64,000 bases of DNA from NCBI RefSeq assembly GCF_035762905.1, contig NZ_DASUCC010000146.1, forward strand, positions 62,001 to 126,000. The letters run 5' to 3'. Source of the DNA: DASYTH01 sp035762905. GTDB lineage: Bacteria > Actinomycetota > Actinomycetes > Mycobacteriales > Pseudonocardiaceae. Both the position numbers and the translations under genes were made by a program. Under the pieces are notes generated by a model. It did not search any database and was not told the DNA's origin. It saw nothing but the letters and a program-made list of their open reading frames with translations. The number at the start of each line of letters is the position of its first letter. The stretch's first letter is position 1. Shown one piece after another: positions 16,735 through 25,342 of this stretch.

Positions 16735-17754
16735 TCAGCGGGGGTTGTCGGCCGCCGCGGGCTCGGGCTGCTCCTCGCGGGCGGCATTGATCCGGCGGGC
16801 GCGGATGACGCTGGCCACGGCGGTGATCACCAGGACGCCGATGATCACCGACAGGGACATGCCGATGTTGACCGTGGGCACCGGCACCGGTTCGCCGCCG
16901 TTGATGAACGGCAGCGAGTTGGTGTGCAGCGCCTCCAGCACCATCTTGACCCCGATGAAGCCCAGGATGACGGCGAGGCCGACCGCAAGGTAGTGCAGTT
17001 GCCGCAGCATGCCGCCGAGCAGGAAGTACAGCTGCCGCAAGCCCATGAGGGCGAACGCGTTGGCGGTGAAGACCAGGAACGGCTCCTTGGTCAGCCCGAA
17101 GATGGCCGGGATCGAGTCCACCGCGAAGATCAGGTCGGCCGAGCCGATCGCCACCATCACGATGAACAGCGGCGTGGCGAACCGCTTGCCGTCGATCTTG
17201 GTGAACACCTTGGAGCCGTCGTAGTCATCGGTGACCGGGAAGATCTTCCTGGCCCACCGGGTGACCCGGTTCTCCTCGTACTCCTCGTCGTCGCCGCCGA
17301 TGCCGGACCGGGACAGCTTCCAGGCGGTGTAGACCAGGAACACGCCGAACAGGTAGAAGATCCAGCTGAACTGGGCGATCACCGCCGCGCCGATGGCGAT
17401 GAAGATGCCGCGCAGGATCAGCGCCAGCAGGATGCCCACCAGCAGCACCTTGTGCTGGTGGATCGGCGGCACCGCGAACGCCGACATGATCACCAGGAAG
17501 ATGAACAGGTTGTCCACCGACAACGAGTACTCGGTGATGTAGCCGGCGAAGAACTCACCGGCGTGGACGCCGCCGGAGAACAGCCAGATGCCCAGCCCGA
17601 ACAGGGCCGCGCAGGCCACGTAGAACACCACCCACCGGGATGCCTCGCCGATGGTCACCTCGTGCGGCTTGCGGTCGACGATGACCAGGTCGATCGCCAG
17701 GAGCAGGAGCAGACCACCAATGGTGGCGATCCAGATCCACGCGGGGATGTTCAT
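16735..17754 (-). CDS. TerC-family integral membrane metal exporter
   Basis: A 339-residue TerC/Alx protein with about nine membrane segments. Family motifs: VTIGEASRWVVFYVACAALFG, the acidic SVDNLFIFLVIMSAFAVP, and DLIFAVDSIPAIFGLTKEPFLVFTANAFALMGLRQLYF. TerC proteins export Mn2+ or load metal onto secreted proteins. ATG 17754 with AAGGA upstream is chosen over a longer frame that would read through the riboswitch. The manganese riboswitch in its leader strongly supports manganese control. The C-terminal ~25 residues are charged and cytoplasmic. Confidence 0.94.
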   Translation of the reverse strand: MNIPAWIWIATIGGLLLLLAIDLVIVDRKPHEVTIGEASRWVVFYVACAALFGLGIWLFSGGVHAGEFFAGYITEYSLSVDNLFIFLVIMSAFAVPPIHQHKVLLVGILLALILRGIFIAIGAAVIAQFSWIFYLFGVFLVYTAWKLSRSGIGGDDEEYEENRVTRWARKIFPVTDDYDGSKVFTKIDGKRFATPLFIVMVAIGSADLIFAVDSIPAIFGLTKEPFLVFTANAFALMGLRQLYFLLGGMLRQLHYLAVGLAVILGFIGVKMVLEALHTNSLPFINGGEPVPVPTVNIGMSLSVIIGVLVITAVASVIRARRINAAREEQPEPAAADNPR

Positions 17755-17787
17755 CCAGGTCCTTCCGGGTATGCGGACGTACGCCGA

Positions 17788-17888
17788 CACCCAGAGGTCT
17801 CTTCCGCCAGCGGAAACCGCCGACCGACGGCGCCGGGACCAGGAGTCCGTGCTGACGACACCGCCGCGAAGGAGTACTCCCCTCCACG
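17788..17888 (-). ncRNA. yybP-ykoY manganese riboswitch
   Basis: The leader of terC carries the two conserved loops of the yybP-ykoY aptamer: GGGGAGTA near its 5' end and GAGACCT near its 3' end, with the intervening GTCGTCAGCACGGAC typical of actinobacterial copies. The class binds Mn2+ and turns on Mn exporters such as TerC/Alx/MntP. Ends are approximate. Confidence 0.87.
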
Positions 17889-17989
17889 TCTCAGACCAAT
17901 TGTCCCTTGTCCGCGCCCCACGCACCAGACGGGATTCGTCACAGCACCCTCTCAGCTACTCTCAGCAAACTTCGCATACCGTGCTTCCT

Positions 17990-20875
17990 GTGGCCAGGAT
18001 CTCCCGCCGGCGGCTTCGCTGGATCGGCATCGCGTTGACCGCCGTCGTACTCGGCTCGGCCGCCCTGATCTGGGTGAACAGCGGCGGCGAAGCCCCCAGG
18101 GTGGATACCCGGGATCTGCAGATCAATGTCGTGGACGGCCCGGCCGGGGACGAGCCGGTGACGCTCGACGCCACCCTCTACACCCCGGCACCGGACCGGC
18201 TGCCGGCGCCGGCGATCATGGTCGCGCACGGCTTCGGCGGCAGCAAGCAGACCGTCGCCGACGACGCGCGCGAGTTGGCCGAGCGCGGATACGTGGTGCT
18301 CACCTGGTCGGCGCGCGGAATGGGCCGGTCCGGCGGCCAGATCGCGTTGAACTCCCCGGACTACGAGGTCGCCGACGCGCGGCAGCTGGTGGACTGGTTG
18401 GCCGACCGGTCCGAGGTGGTCAAGGACGGCCCGGACGACCCCAGGGTCGGGGTCACCGGCGGCTCCTACGGCGGTGCGCTGTCCCTGCTGCTGGCCGGCT
18501 TCGACCGGCGGGTGGACACGCTGGTCCCGGTGATCACCTACAACGACCTGAGCCAGGCCCTGCTGCCCAACTCGGCCACCAATGAGCCGCTGCCGAACAC
18601 GCCGGCCGCCAACGCCTTCGCCGACAACGGCGTGTTCAAGCGGTCCTGGGCCGGGATCTTCTTCTCGGCCGGGATGGGCGGGGCCGGGCTGGCCAACCCC
18701 ACGGGCGACGCGGTCGAACCGGGCACCGAGGACGACAGCCCGAACGCGGTCGCCGGCAACCAGCCGGTCGCCCCGGCGCCGCAGGACGGCGAGCGGACCG
18801 GCCCCGGTCCGGACGCCGCCGCCCTGTCCGGGAACCCGTGCGGGCGGTTCCAGCAGGAGATCTGCCTGGCCTATGCCGAGGTGGCCACCACCGGCCGGGC
18901 CAGCCAACAGGTGATCGACCTGCTGCGGTCGGTCTCGCCCATGGTGGCCACCAACCGGATCACCCAGCCCACCCTGCTGGTGCAGGGCGAGCAGGACACG
19001 CTGTTCGGGCTGGACCAGGCCGACGCCAACGCCCGGCAGATCAGCGCGGCCGGTGGTCCGGTGAAGGTCATCTGGTACACCGGCGGCCACGACGGCGGCC
19101 GGCCGGGGCCTGAGCTGCGCGACAAGATGGGCGACTGGTTCGACTTCCACCTGCGCGGGATCGGCACCGACCCGGGCACCAGCTTCGAGTACGCCGTGCA
19201 AGGAGCGTTGCGGGCGCAGGGCGCGCCGTCGGTGCGCACGGTCACCGCGGGCGGCTACCCGGGGCTGCCCGGCGCGACGCCCACCGAGCGCCGGACCCTG
19301 CTGCTGTCCGGCCCGGCCCAGATCGCGGTGAACCCGCCCGGTGGCAACCCGGCCTCGATCAGCAACATGCCCGGCCTCGGCTCGGTGATCGGCAGCTCGT
19401 CCCGGCTGGCCAACCGGGTCTCGGTGGACCTGCCCGGCCAGTCCGCCCGGTTCACCAGCCGGCGGCTCACCGCGCAACTGCTGATCGCCGGCGCCTCGAC
19501 GGTGCGGCTTCGGGTGGCGGCCACCTCGGGGCTGCCGGCGCCGCCCGGCGGGGCGGTGCTGTTCGCCAAGCTCTACGACGTCGGGCCGGACGGGTCGCGG
19601 TTGCTGCCCGGTTCGGCGGTGTCCCCGGTGCGGGTTCCCGAGATGCCGGCCGACGGCACCCCGGTCGAGGTCACCGTGACGCTGCCCGGCATCGTGCGGC
19701 CGGTCGAGACCGACCACCGGGTGGAGCTGGTGGTCACCACCACCGACCAGGCCTACGCCACTCCGGCGCTGCCAGCCGCGTACTCGATCTCGTTGCCCGA
19801 CGACCGCACGGAGCTCGCGGTGCCGGTGGTGAGCGGGTCCCGGTCCGGCACCGGGCCGCCGGGTGGCCCGCTGGTCGGCATCGCCGTCGTGTTCGGGATC
19901 TGTGTGCTGGCCGCGATCTGGGGGACGCTGCGCCGCCGCCGGGCCGTCGACGTGGACGCCGGTCTTGCCGGGGTTCCGCTGGTGATCGAGAACCTGTCCA
20001 AGGCGTATCCGGGCGGCGTGATCGCGGTGGACGACCTGTCCTTCCGGGTGGAGCGCGGCCAGGTGCTCGGCCTGCTCGGGCCGAACGGAGCCGGCAAGAC
20101 CACCACGTTGCGGATGCTGATGGGCCTGGTGCACCCGACCGGCGGCACCATGCGGGTGTTCGGGCACAAGGTGTACCCGGGAGCCCCGGTGCTGTCCCGG
20201 ATCGGCTCGTTCGTCGAGGGCCCCGGGTTCCTGCCGCACCTGTCCGGCCGGGCGAACCTGGAGCTGTACTGGGCGGCGTCCGGACGGCCGGCCGAGGCGG
20301 CGCACTTCCACGAGGCGCTGGAGATCGCCGGGCTCGGCGACGCGGTGCACCGGCGGGTGCGCACCTACAGCCAGGGCATGCGGCAGCGGCTGGCCATCGC
20401 GCAGGCCATGCTCGGCCTGCCGGATCTGCTGGTTCTCGACGAACCGACCAACGGGTTGGATCCGCCGCAGATCCACCAGATGCGCGAGGTGCTGCGCCGC
20501 TACGCCACCACCGGCCGCACCGTGCTGGTGTCCAGCCACCTGCTGGCCGAGGTCGAGCAGACCTGCGACCACGTCGTGGTGATGCACCGGGGCAAGCTGG
20601 TCGCGGCCGGAGCGGTCGAGGTGATCGTGGCCGGCGGCGGTGAGGCCACGTTCCGGGTGGGTGACCCGCAGGCCGCCGCCGACGTGCTGCGCTCGGTGGA
20701 CGGGGTCGAGGCGGTGACCGTGGACGGCCCGGTGGTCCATGCCGATCTGGACGGCCTGCCCCGGTCCGCGGCGATCGGCGCGCTGGTCCGGGCCGGGGTC
20801 GAGATCGAGCAGGTCGGTCCGCGGCGACGACTCGAGGATGCCTTCCTGCAACTGGTGGGAGAGGAGCCATCGTGA
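17990..20875 (+). CDS. Exported S15-type hydrolase fused to ABC ATPase
   Basis: A 961-residue fusion. Residues ~5-30 form a signal-anchor (RRRLRWIGIALTAVVLGSAAL). Residues ~40-610 form an alpha/beta-hydrolase of the X-Pro dipeptidyl-peptidase/CocE type, with nucleophile Ser159 (GGSYGGAL), Asp336 (GEQDTLF), His367 (GGHDGG) and a C-terminal jelly-roll region. A second membrane segment (GPLVGIAVVFGICVLAAIWG, ~625-645) leads to an ABC ATPase: GPNGAGKTT (~697), YSQGMRQR (~793), LLVLDEPTNGLDP (~814). The layout puts the hydrolase outside and the ATPase inside. It is leaderless: TACCGT ends 7 bases before GTG 17990. The permease follows with a 4-base overlap. Role unknown; processing and transport of a peptide or acyl compound is possible. 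Confidence 0.88.
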   Translation: MARISRRRLRWIGIALTAVVLGSAALIWVNSGGEAPRVDTRDLQINVVDGPAGDEPVTLDATLYTPAPDRLPAPAIMVAHGFGGSKQTVADDARELAERGYVVLTWSARGMGRSGGQIALNSPDYEVADARQLVDWLADRSEVVKDGPDDPRVGVTGGSYGGALSLLLAGFDRRVDTLVPVITYNDLSQALLPNSATNEPLPNTPAANAFADNGVFKRSWAGIFFSAGMGGAGLANPTGDAVEPGTEDDSPNAVAGNQPVAPAPQDGERTGPGPDAAALSGNPCGRFQQEICLAYAEVATTGRASQQVIDLLRSVSPMVATNRITQPTLLVQGEQDTLFGLDQADANARQISAAGGPVKVIWYTGGHDGGRPGPELRDKMGDWFDFHLRGIGTDPGTSFEYAVQGALRAQGAPSVRTVTAGGYPGLPGATPTERRTLLLSGPAQIAVNPPGGNPASISNMPGLGSVIGSSSRLANRVSVDLPGQSARFTSRRLTAQLLIAGASTVRLRVAATSGLPAPPGGAVLFAKLYDVGPDGSRLLPGSAVSPVRVPEMPADGTPVEVTVTLPGIVRPVETDHRVELVVTTTDQAYATPALPAAYSISLPDDRTELAVPVVSGSRSGTGPPGGPLVGIAVVFGICVLAAIWGTLRRRRAVDVDAGLAGVPLVIENLSKAYPGGVIAVDDLSFRVERGQVLGLLGPNGAGKTTTLRMLMGLVHPTGGTMRVFGHKVYPGAPVLSRIGSFVEGPGFLPHLSGRANLELYWAASGRPAEAAHFHEALEIAGLGDAVHRRVRTYSQGMRQRLAIAQAMLGLPDLLVLDEPTNGLDPPQIHQMREVLRRYATTGRTVLVSSHLLAEVEQTCDHVVVMHRGKLVAAGAVEVIVAGGGEATFRVGDPQAAADVLRSVDGVEAVTVDGPVVHADLDGLPRSAAIGALVRAGVEIEQVGPRRRLEDAFLQLVGEEPS

Positions 20876-21921
20876 GCGGGAGCGAGGACGCGGCGCCGGC
20901 TGGACTGAGGAGCAGCGCAGCCGCGAGGAACGAGCGGCGAGCAGCGGACGAGGGAAGCCGGCGCCAGCAGCGTCCGAGCGGGAGCGAACCATTGAGCACA
21001 GACCATCAGGTGCACACCGATCCGGCGGCGATCGACGAGTTGGAGCAGGCCGCGTCGCATGAGCATCTGGCGGTGGCGCCGGACGGTTCGGTGGTCGGCT
21101 ACCGGAGCGGGCGCACGCTGCGGCTGCGGGTGGAGCTGGCTCGGCAGCTGCGCAGGCGGCGCACCCAGCTGGTGTTCGGATTCCTGGTGCTGCTGCCGTT
21201 CATCCTGTGGGCGGCGTTCGAGTTCGGCACCTCGGACGGCGCCCGGCGCTCCGGCGGTTTCGTCGACCTGGCCACCGCGAGCGCGCCGAACTTCGTGGTG
21301 TTCACGCTGTTCGCGTCCGGATCGTTCCTGCTGCCGGTGATCGTCGCGCTGTTCTTCGGCGACACCGTGGCCAGCGAGGCGTCCTGGTCCAGCCTGAAGT
21401 ACCTACTGGCCATGCCGATCCAGCGGCACCGGCTGATGCGGCAGAAGACGCTGACCTCCGGCCTGCTGGCCCTGTCCGCGATCACCCTGCTTCCGCTGGT
21501 CGCCCTGCTGGTCGGCATGCTCTTCTACGGCACGGGCGAGGCGGTCAGCCCGACCGGCGACGCGATCTCCTTCGGCGACTCGATGATCGCTCTGGTGCTG
21601 ACCATCTGCTACCTGGCCATTCACCTGTCCTGGATGGCCGGCCTGGCCCTGTTCCTCAGCGTCTCCACCGACGCCCCGCTCGGCGCCGTCGGCGGCACGG
21701 TGCTGGTGTCGATCCTGTCCCAGATCCTCGACCAGATCACCGCGCTCGAGAACCTGCGCAACTACCTGCCCACGCACTACGGCCTCGCCTGGTCCGACCT
21801 GATCTCCAGTGATCCCGACTGGACCAACCTCACCAGCGGTGCCTTCTCGGCGGTCGTCTACGCCGCCATCTTCGGCCTGCTCGCCTGGCGCCGGTTCCAG
21901 ACCAAGGACATCACCAGCTGA
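20872..21921 (+). CDS. ABC transporter permease partnering the fusion protein
   Basis: A 349-residue protein with about six membrane segments in residues ~100-345 (LVFGFLVLLPFILWAAFEFG; FVVFTLFASGSFLLPVIVALFFG; ITLLPLVALLVGMLFYG) and SLKYLLAMPI, typical of ABC-2 permeases. The first ~40 residues are Arg/Ala/Ser-rich and encoded by a 102-bp repeat unit. Without it the protein would begin near a TTG at 20992 (STDHQVHTDP). GTG 20872 overlaps the preceding stop (GTGA). With the ATPase half of the upstream fusion it should form the exporter. Substrate unknown. Confidence 0.85.
   Translation: MSGSEDAAPAGLRSSAAARNERRAADEGSRRQQRPSGSEPLSTDHQVHTDPAAIDELEQAASHEHLAVAPDGSVVGYRSGRTLRLRVELARQLRRRRTQLVFGFLVLLPFILWAAFEFGTSDGARRSGGFVDLATASAPNFVVFTLFASGSFLLPVIVALFFGDTVASEASWSSLKYLLAMPIQRHRLMRQKTLTSGLLALSAITLLPLVALLVGMLFYGTGEAVSPTGDAISFGDSMIALVLTICYLAIHLSWMAGLALFLSVSTDAPLGAVGGTVLVSILSQILDQITALENLRNYLPTHYGLAWSDLISSDPDWTNLTSGAFSAVVYAAIFGLLAWRRFQTKDITS
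20874..20987. repeat. 102-bp element flanked by 12-bp direct repeats
   Basis: GAGCGGGAGCGA occurs at 20874-20885 and again at 20976-20987, exactly 102 bases apart (34 codons, in frame). Inside is a 10-bp inverted repeat GGCGCCGGCT (20892-20901) / AGCCGGCGCC (20957-20966) plus a GAACGAGC-type motif. This looks like a small inserted or duplicated palindromic unit. Confidence 0.6.
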
Positions 21922-21942
21922 CGGTGTAGCCGCGAAACCCGG

Positions 21943-23910
21943 TCAGCGGGTACGGCGGGTGTGCAGGTAGTCGCTGACCACCGCGGCGCCGAGGCCGTCG
22001 AGGGTGGGAGCGACGACCCGGCCGCCGCCGCGCCGGGCGATCAGGTCGACGAAGCGGGCGAGGCTGGCGTCCTCGCCCAGTTTGAACACCGTGACCGAGG
22101 CGCCGAGGCGGGCAAGGGCGTCGACTTCGGCGACGGTCTTGACCAGGGTGCGGTGCGCTGGCGGGTACTGGAACTCGGCGTTGCCGTCGGGTTCCAGGTG
22201 GGCGGTGGGTTCGCCGTCGGTGACCACCAGGACCACCGGGGTGGCGTCGGGGTGCCGGCGCAGATGCCGGCCGGCCAGCAGCAGGGCGTGGTGCAGGTTG
22301 GTGCCCTGCTCCCAGACTCCTTCCAGGCCAACGAGTTCGGCCAGGTCGACGGTGCGCGCGTGCCGGCCGAAGGTGATCAGGGCCAGCGCGTCGGTGCGGA
22401 ACCGGGTGGTGATCAACTGGTGCAGGGCGAGGGCGGTGCGCTTCATCGGCACCCAGCGTCCGTCCTGCACCATCGACCAGGAGGTGTCCACGCACAGGGC
22501 GACGGCCGCCCTTGACCGCTGCTCGGTCTCGACCACCTCGACGTCGATCACGTCGAGCGCGACCCGACCGTCCGCATCGGACCCGGCGGACGCGGTGCGC
22601 AGCACGGCATTGCGCACCGTGCGGGAGATGTCCCACGGTTCGGTGTCCCCGAACTCCCACGGCCGGCTGGCGCCGGTCGGTTCGCCGGCCGCCCCGGCAT
22701 GCGCGGTGTCCCGGTCCCCCCGCCGGCCGCGCACCGAGCCGATCACGTCCTTGAGCGCGGTCTGGCCGAGCCGGCGCAATGCCTTGGGGGACAACCGAAG
22801 CGAGCCGTCCTCGGCCCGCTCCAGCAGCCCGGCGGCGCGCAGCTCGCGCTCCAGCTCGGCCAGCCGGCGCGCGTCCACGCCCGCCTCGTCGCCCAGATGC
22901 CGTTGCAGCGACTCGATGTCGACGTCCTCCAGCCGGGCACCCGGGTAGGACTGGCTCAGCTGCTCGGCCAGCGCGTCCAGCTCGGCCAGGTCCTGCATGG
23001 CCTGCGCGCCTTCGCCGAACCCCAACGGATTCTGGCCGCGGAACCGGGCCGAGCCGGTCCAGTCCTCCCCCGGCCGCAGCGCCCGCAGGTTCGCGTCCAG
23101 GGTAGCGACCTGCTCGAGCACCCGCGGGTCGCCGAACGCGCCGGCCATCAGCTCGGCCAGTTCGGCGCGCTGCTCGGCGGACATCGAGTTGAGCATCCGC
23201 TGGGCCGCCGCGGCCCTGGCGGCCAGCGCGTCGATCAGTTCCTCGACCGTGCGCGGGTTCTCCGGGAAGAACTCGCCGTGGTTGCGCATGAACTCCGCGA
23301 ACTTCGCCCGGGTGTCCTCGCCGCGCAGGTGCGCAAGCAGCAGGTCGTTGAGGTCGGCCATCATCCGCCGGATCCGCTCGACGTCCTCCGGGCGGACCTC
23401 ATGGAGCGCCTGCTTCATGCCCTGGAACCGGGACTCCATCAGCTCCGCGCCGAGCAGGTCGCGGATCTTCTCGTAGGACTCCCTGGCCTCCGGCGAGCGC
23501 CAGTCGTAGTCGGCGAGCTCACGAACGGCCGCGGCGGTGCCCGGCGATAGCGCGTCCAGCTGTGCCTCGCGGAACCGGGCATCGTCGTCCGGGTCGGGGA
23601 ACAGCGCCGCCCGCTCGGCTCGCAGCGCCTCGTCCAGCAGCCGGCGCACCTCGGCCAGCGTGCCGTCCAGGTTGTTGCGGCGCTGGATTTCCGAGCGACG
23701 CTGCCAGAGTCTCCTGGTCAGCTCGTCCAGCCCGCGGACGTCCGCGGTTCCCCGGCGCAGCAGCTCGTCCAGCGCCGAGCGGGGCGAGCGGCCGTCCATG
23801 ATGTCCCGCCCGATCGCCTCCAGCGCCGAGCGCAGATCCACCGGCGGGGCCAGCGGATCCGGCCCGTCATGCCATGGCCCGTATCGATACCGTCCAAACT
23901 CAACACTCAT
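21943..23910 (-). CDS. VWA-domain protein partnered with MoxR ATPase
   Basis: A 655-residue cytoplasmic protein. The first ~430 residues are helical and charged. A von Willebrand A domain starts near residue 465, with the MIDAS sequence ALCVDTSWSMVQ (DxSxS), a conserved Thr in GVWEQGTNLHHALLL and Asp in VVLVVTDGEP, so metal binding should be intact. Such proteins work with a MoxR AAA+ ATPase as a chaperone or metal-insertase pair, as suggested by the gene directly upstream. Start ATG 23910; the junction holds a short palindromic repeat in place of a clear ribosome binding site. Confidence 0.9.
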   Translation of the reverse strand: MSVEFGRYRYGPWHDGPDPLAPPVDLRSALEAIGRDIMDGRSPRSALDELLRRGTADVRGLDELTRRLWQRRSEIQRRNNLDGTLAEVRRLLDEALRAERAALFPDPDDDARFREAQLDALSPGTAAAVRELADYDWRSPEARESYEKIRDLLGAELMESRFQGMKQALHEVRPEDVERIRRMMADLNDLLLAHLRGEDTRAKFAEFMRNHGEFFPENPRTVEELIDALAARAAAAQRMLNSMSAEQRAELAELMAGAFGDPRVLEQVATLDANLRALRPGEDWTGSARFRGQNPLGFGEGAQAMQDLAELDALAEQLSQSYPGARLEDVDIESLQRHLGDEAGVDARRLAELERELRAAGLLERAEDGSLRLSPKALRRLGQTALKDVIGSVRGRRGDRDTAHAGAAGEPTGASRPWEFGDTEPWDISRTVRNAVLRTASAGSDADGRVALDVIDVEVVETEQRSRAAVALCVDTSWSMVQDGRWVPMKRTALALHQLITTRFRTDALALITFGRHARTVDLAELVGLEGVWEQGTNLHHALLLAGRHLRRHPDATPVVLVVTDGEPTAHLEPDGNAEFQYPPAHRTLVKTVAEVDALARLGASVTVFKLGEDASLARFVDLIARRGGGRVVAPTLDGLGAAVVSDYLHTRRTR

Positions 23911-23915
23911 GGTTC

Positions 23916-23931
23916 GCTCGCAAGCTCGTTC
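23916..23931. repeat. Short interspersed palindromic repeat, copy 1
   Basis: GCTCGCAAGCTCGTTC lies between the MoxR stop and the VWA start. The same 16 bases occur at 27959-27974 and a variant lies inside the element at 20874-20987. Confidence 0.6.
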
Positions 23932-23937
23932 ACTCGC

Positions 23938-25332
23938 TCATGGTCCGTACACCGTCATCCCGTCGTCCGAGTCCTTTGCGAGTTTTCTTGCCAAGTAAAG
24001 GGATTCCAGAGCCAGCTCGATCGCCGCGGCGATCCGGCCGGGCGGGTCGGTCGGCGAGACGCCGGCGCGCGTGGCGACATCGTGCAGCACCGGCAGCTCC
24101 GGCAGCGCGCCGAGCACCTCCGCGCCGGGCACCCGCTCGCCGGTGGCCACCAGGTTGCCGTCCACCACGGAGTCCATGAGCGGCTTGAGATCCAGGCCGC
24201 GGAACCGCTCGCGGGCGGTCTCGGCGACGGCGCGACGCAGCAGATGCACCAGGTGCTCGGTCTCCCGGCCCTCCTCACCGGACTCGAACTCCACCTTGCC
24301 GCGCAGCACGGCCGGCACCGCATCCAGGTCGACCGGACGGGCCACCGGCGGTTCCTCACCGGTCAGCGCGGACCGGCGGAGTGCCGCCGCCGCAACGGTT
24401 TCCGCGGCGGCCACGGCGAACCGGGCGGACACGCCGGAGCGCTGGTCCACCGCGCCCGACTCGCGCAGGTTGCGCACGAACCGGGCCAGCACCTCCAGCA
24501 GCGGCTCGCCCACCTCGGCCTGCAGCCCGGCCTCCTGCCGGATCACGTCCATCTCGGCCGCCACGGTCAGCGGGTAGTGCGTGCGCACCTCGGCGCCGAA
24601 CCGGTCCTTGAGCGGAGTGATGATCCGGCCCCGGTTGGTGTAGTCCTCCGGGTTGGAGGTGGCCACCAGCAGCACGTCCAGCGGGAGCCGCAAGGTGTAC
24701 CCGCGCACCTGGATGTCCCGCTCCTCCATCACGTTGAGCAGCGCCACCTGGATCCGCTCGGCCAGGTCCGGCAGCTCGTTGATCGCGACGATGCCGCGGT
24801 GCGCGCGCGGCACCAGTCCGAAGTGGATGGTCTCCGGGTCGCCGAGGGTGCGCCCGGCGGCCACCTTGACCGGGTCCACATCGCCGATCAGGTCACCGAC
24901 CGAGGTGTCCGGCGTGGCCAGCTTCTCGGCATACCGCTCGGACCGGTGCCGCCAGGCCACCGGCAGCTCGTCACCGAGCTCCGCCGCGCGGCGCAGCGAC
25001 TCCGGCGTGATCGGGTCGAGCGGGTGCTCGCCGAGCTCGGCGCCGTCGATCACCGGTGTCCACTCGTCGAGCAGCCCGGTCAGCGTGCGCAGCAGCCGGG
25101 TCTTGCCCTGCCCGCGCTCGCCGAGCAGCACCACGTCGTGCCCGGCCAGCAGCGCCCGCTCCAGCTGGGGCAGCACCGAATGCCCGAAGCCGACGATGCC
25201 CGGCCACGGGTCGCGGCCCGCGCGCAGCGCGGCCAGCAGGTTCGCCCGGATCTCGGCCTTGACGCCGCGCGGGGTGTACCCGGCGGCGCGCAGCTCCCCC
25301 ACCGTGCGTGGAAGGTCCCCAAGTTCTGTCAC
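23938..25332 (-). CDS. MoxR-type AAA+ ATPase
   Basis: A 464-residue AAA+ protein of the MoxR/ChlI group. Walker A is VVLLGERGQGKTRLLRTL, Walker B is HRGIVAINELPDLAERIQVALLNVMEERDIQVRG, and sensor 1 lies in VLLVATSNPEDYTNRGRIITPLKDRFGAE. GTG 25332 is preferred to ATG 25353 because TAGGTT ends exactly 7 bases before it, the leaderless pattern, and the longer start would overlap ltrA. With the downstream VWA gene it forms an ATPase/VWA pair expected to remodel a client protein; client unknown. Confidence 0.9.
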   Translation of the reverse strand: MTELGDLPRTVGELRAAGYTPRGVKAEIRANLLAALRAGRDPWPGIVGFGHSVLPQLERALLAGHDVVLLGERGQGKTRLLRTLTGLLDEWTPVIDGAELGEHPLDPITPESLRRAAELGDELPVAWRHRSERYAEKLATPDTSVGDLIGDVDPVKVAAGRTLGDPETIHFGLVPRAHRGIVAINELPDLAERIQVALLNVMEERDIQVRGYTLRLPLDVLLVATSNPEDYTNRGRIITPLKDRFGAEVRTHYPLTVAAEMDVIRQEAGLQAEVGEPLLEVLARFVRNLRESGAVDQRSGVSARFAVAAAETVAAAALRRSALTGEEPPVARPVDLDAVPAVLRGKVEFESGEEGRETEHLVHLLRRAVAETARERFRGLDLKPLMDSVVDGNLVATGERVPGAEVLGALPELPVLHDVATRAGVSPTDPPGRIAAAIELALESLYLARKLAKDSDDGMTVYGP

Positions 25333-25342
25333 AACACCCAAC

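Noticed and set aside
17651..17989. N-terminal extension of the hydrolase-ABC fusion
   Set aside because: It would read through the terC start and the riboswitch; the leaderless GTG 17990 fits a signal-anchor start.
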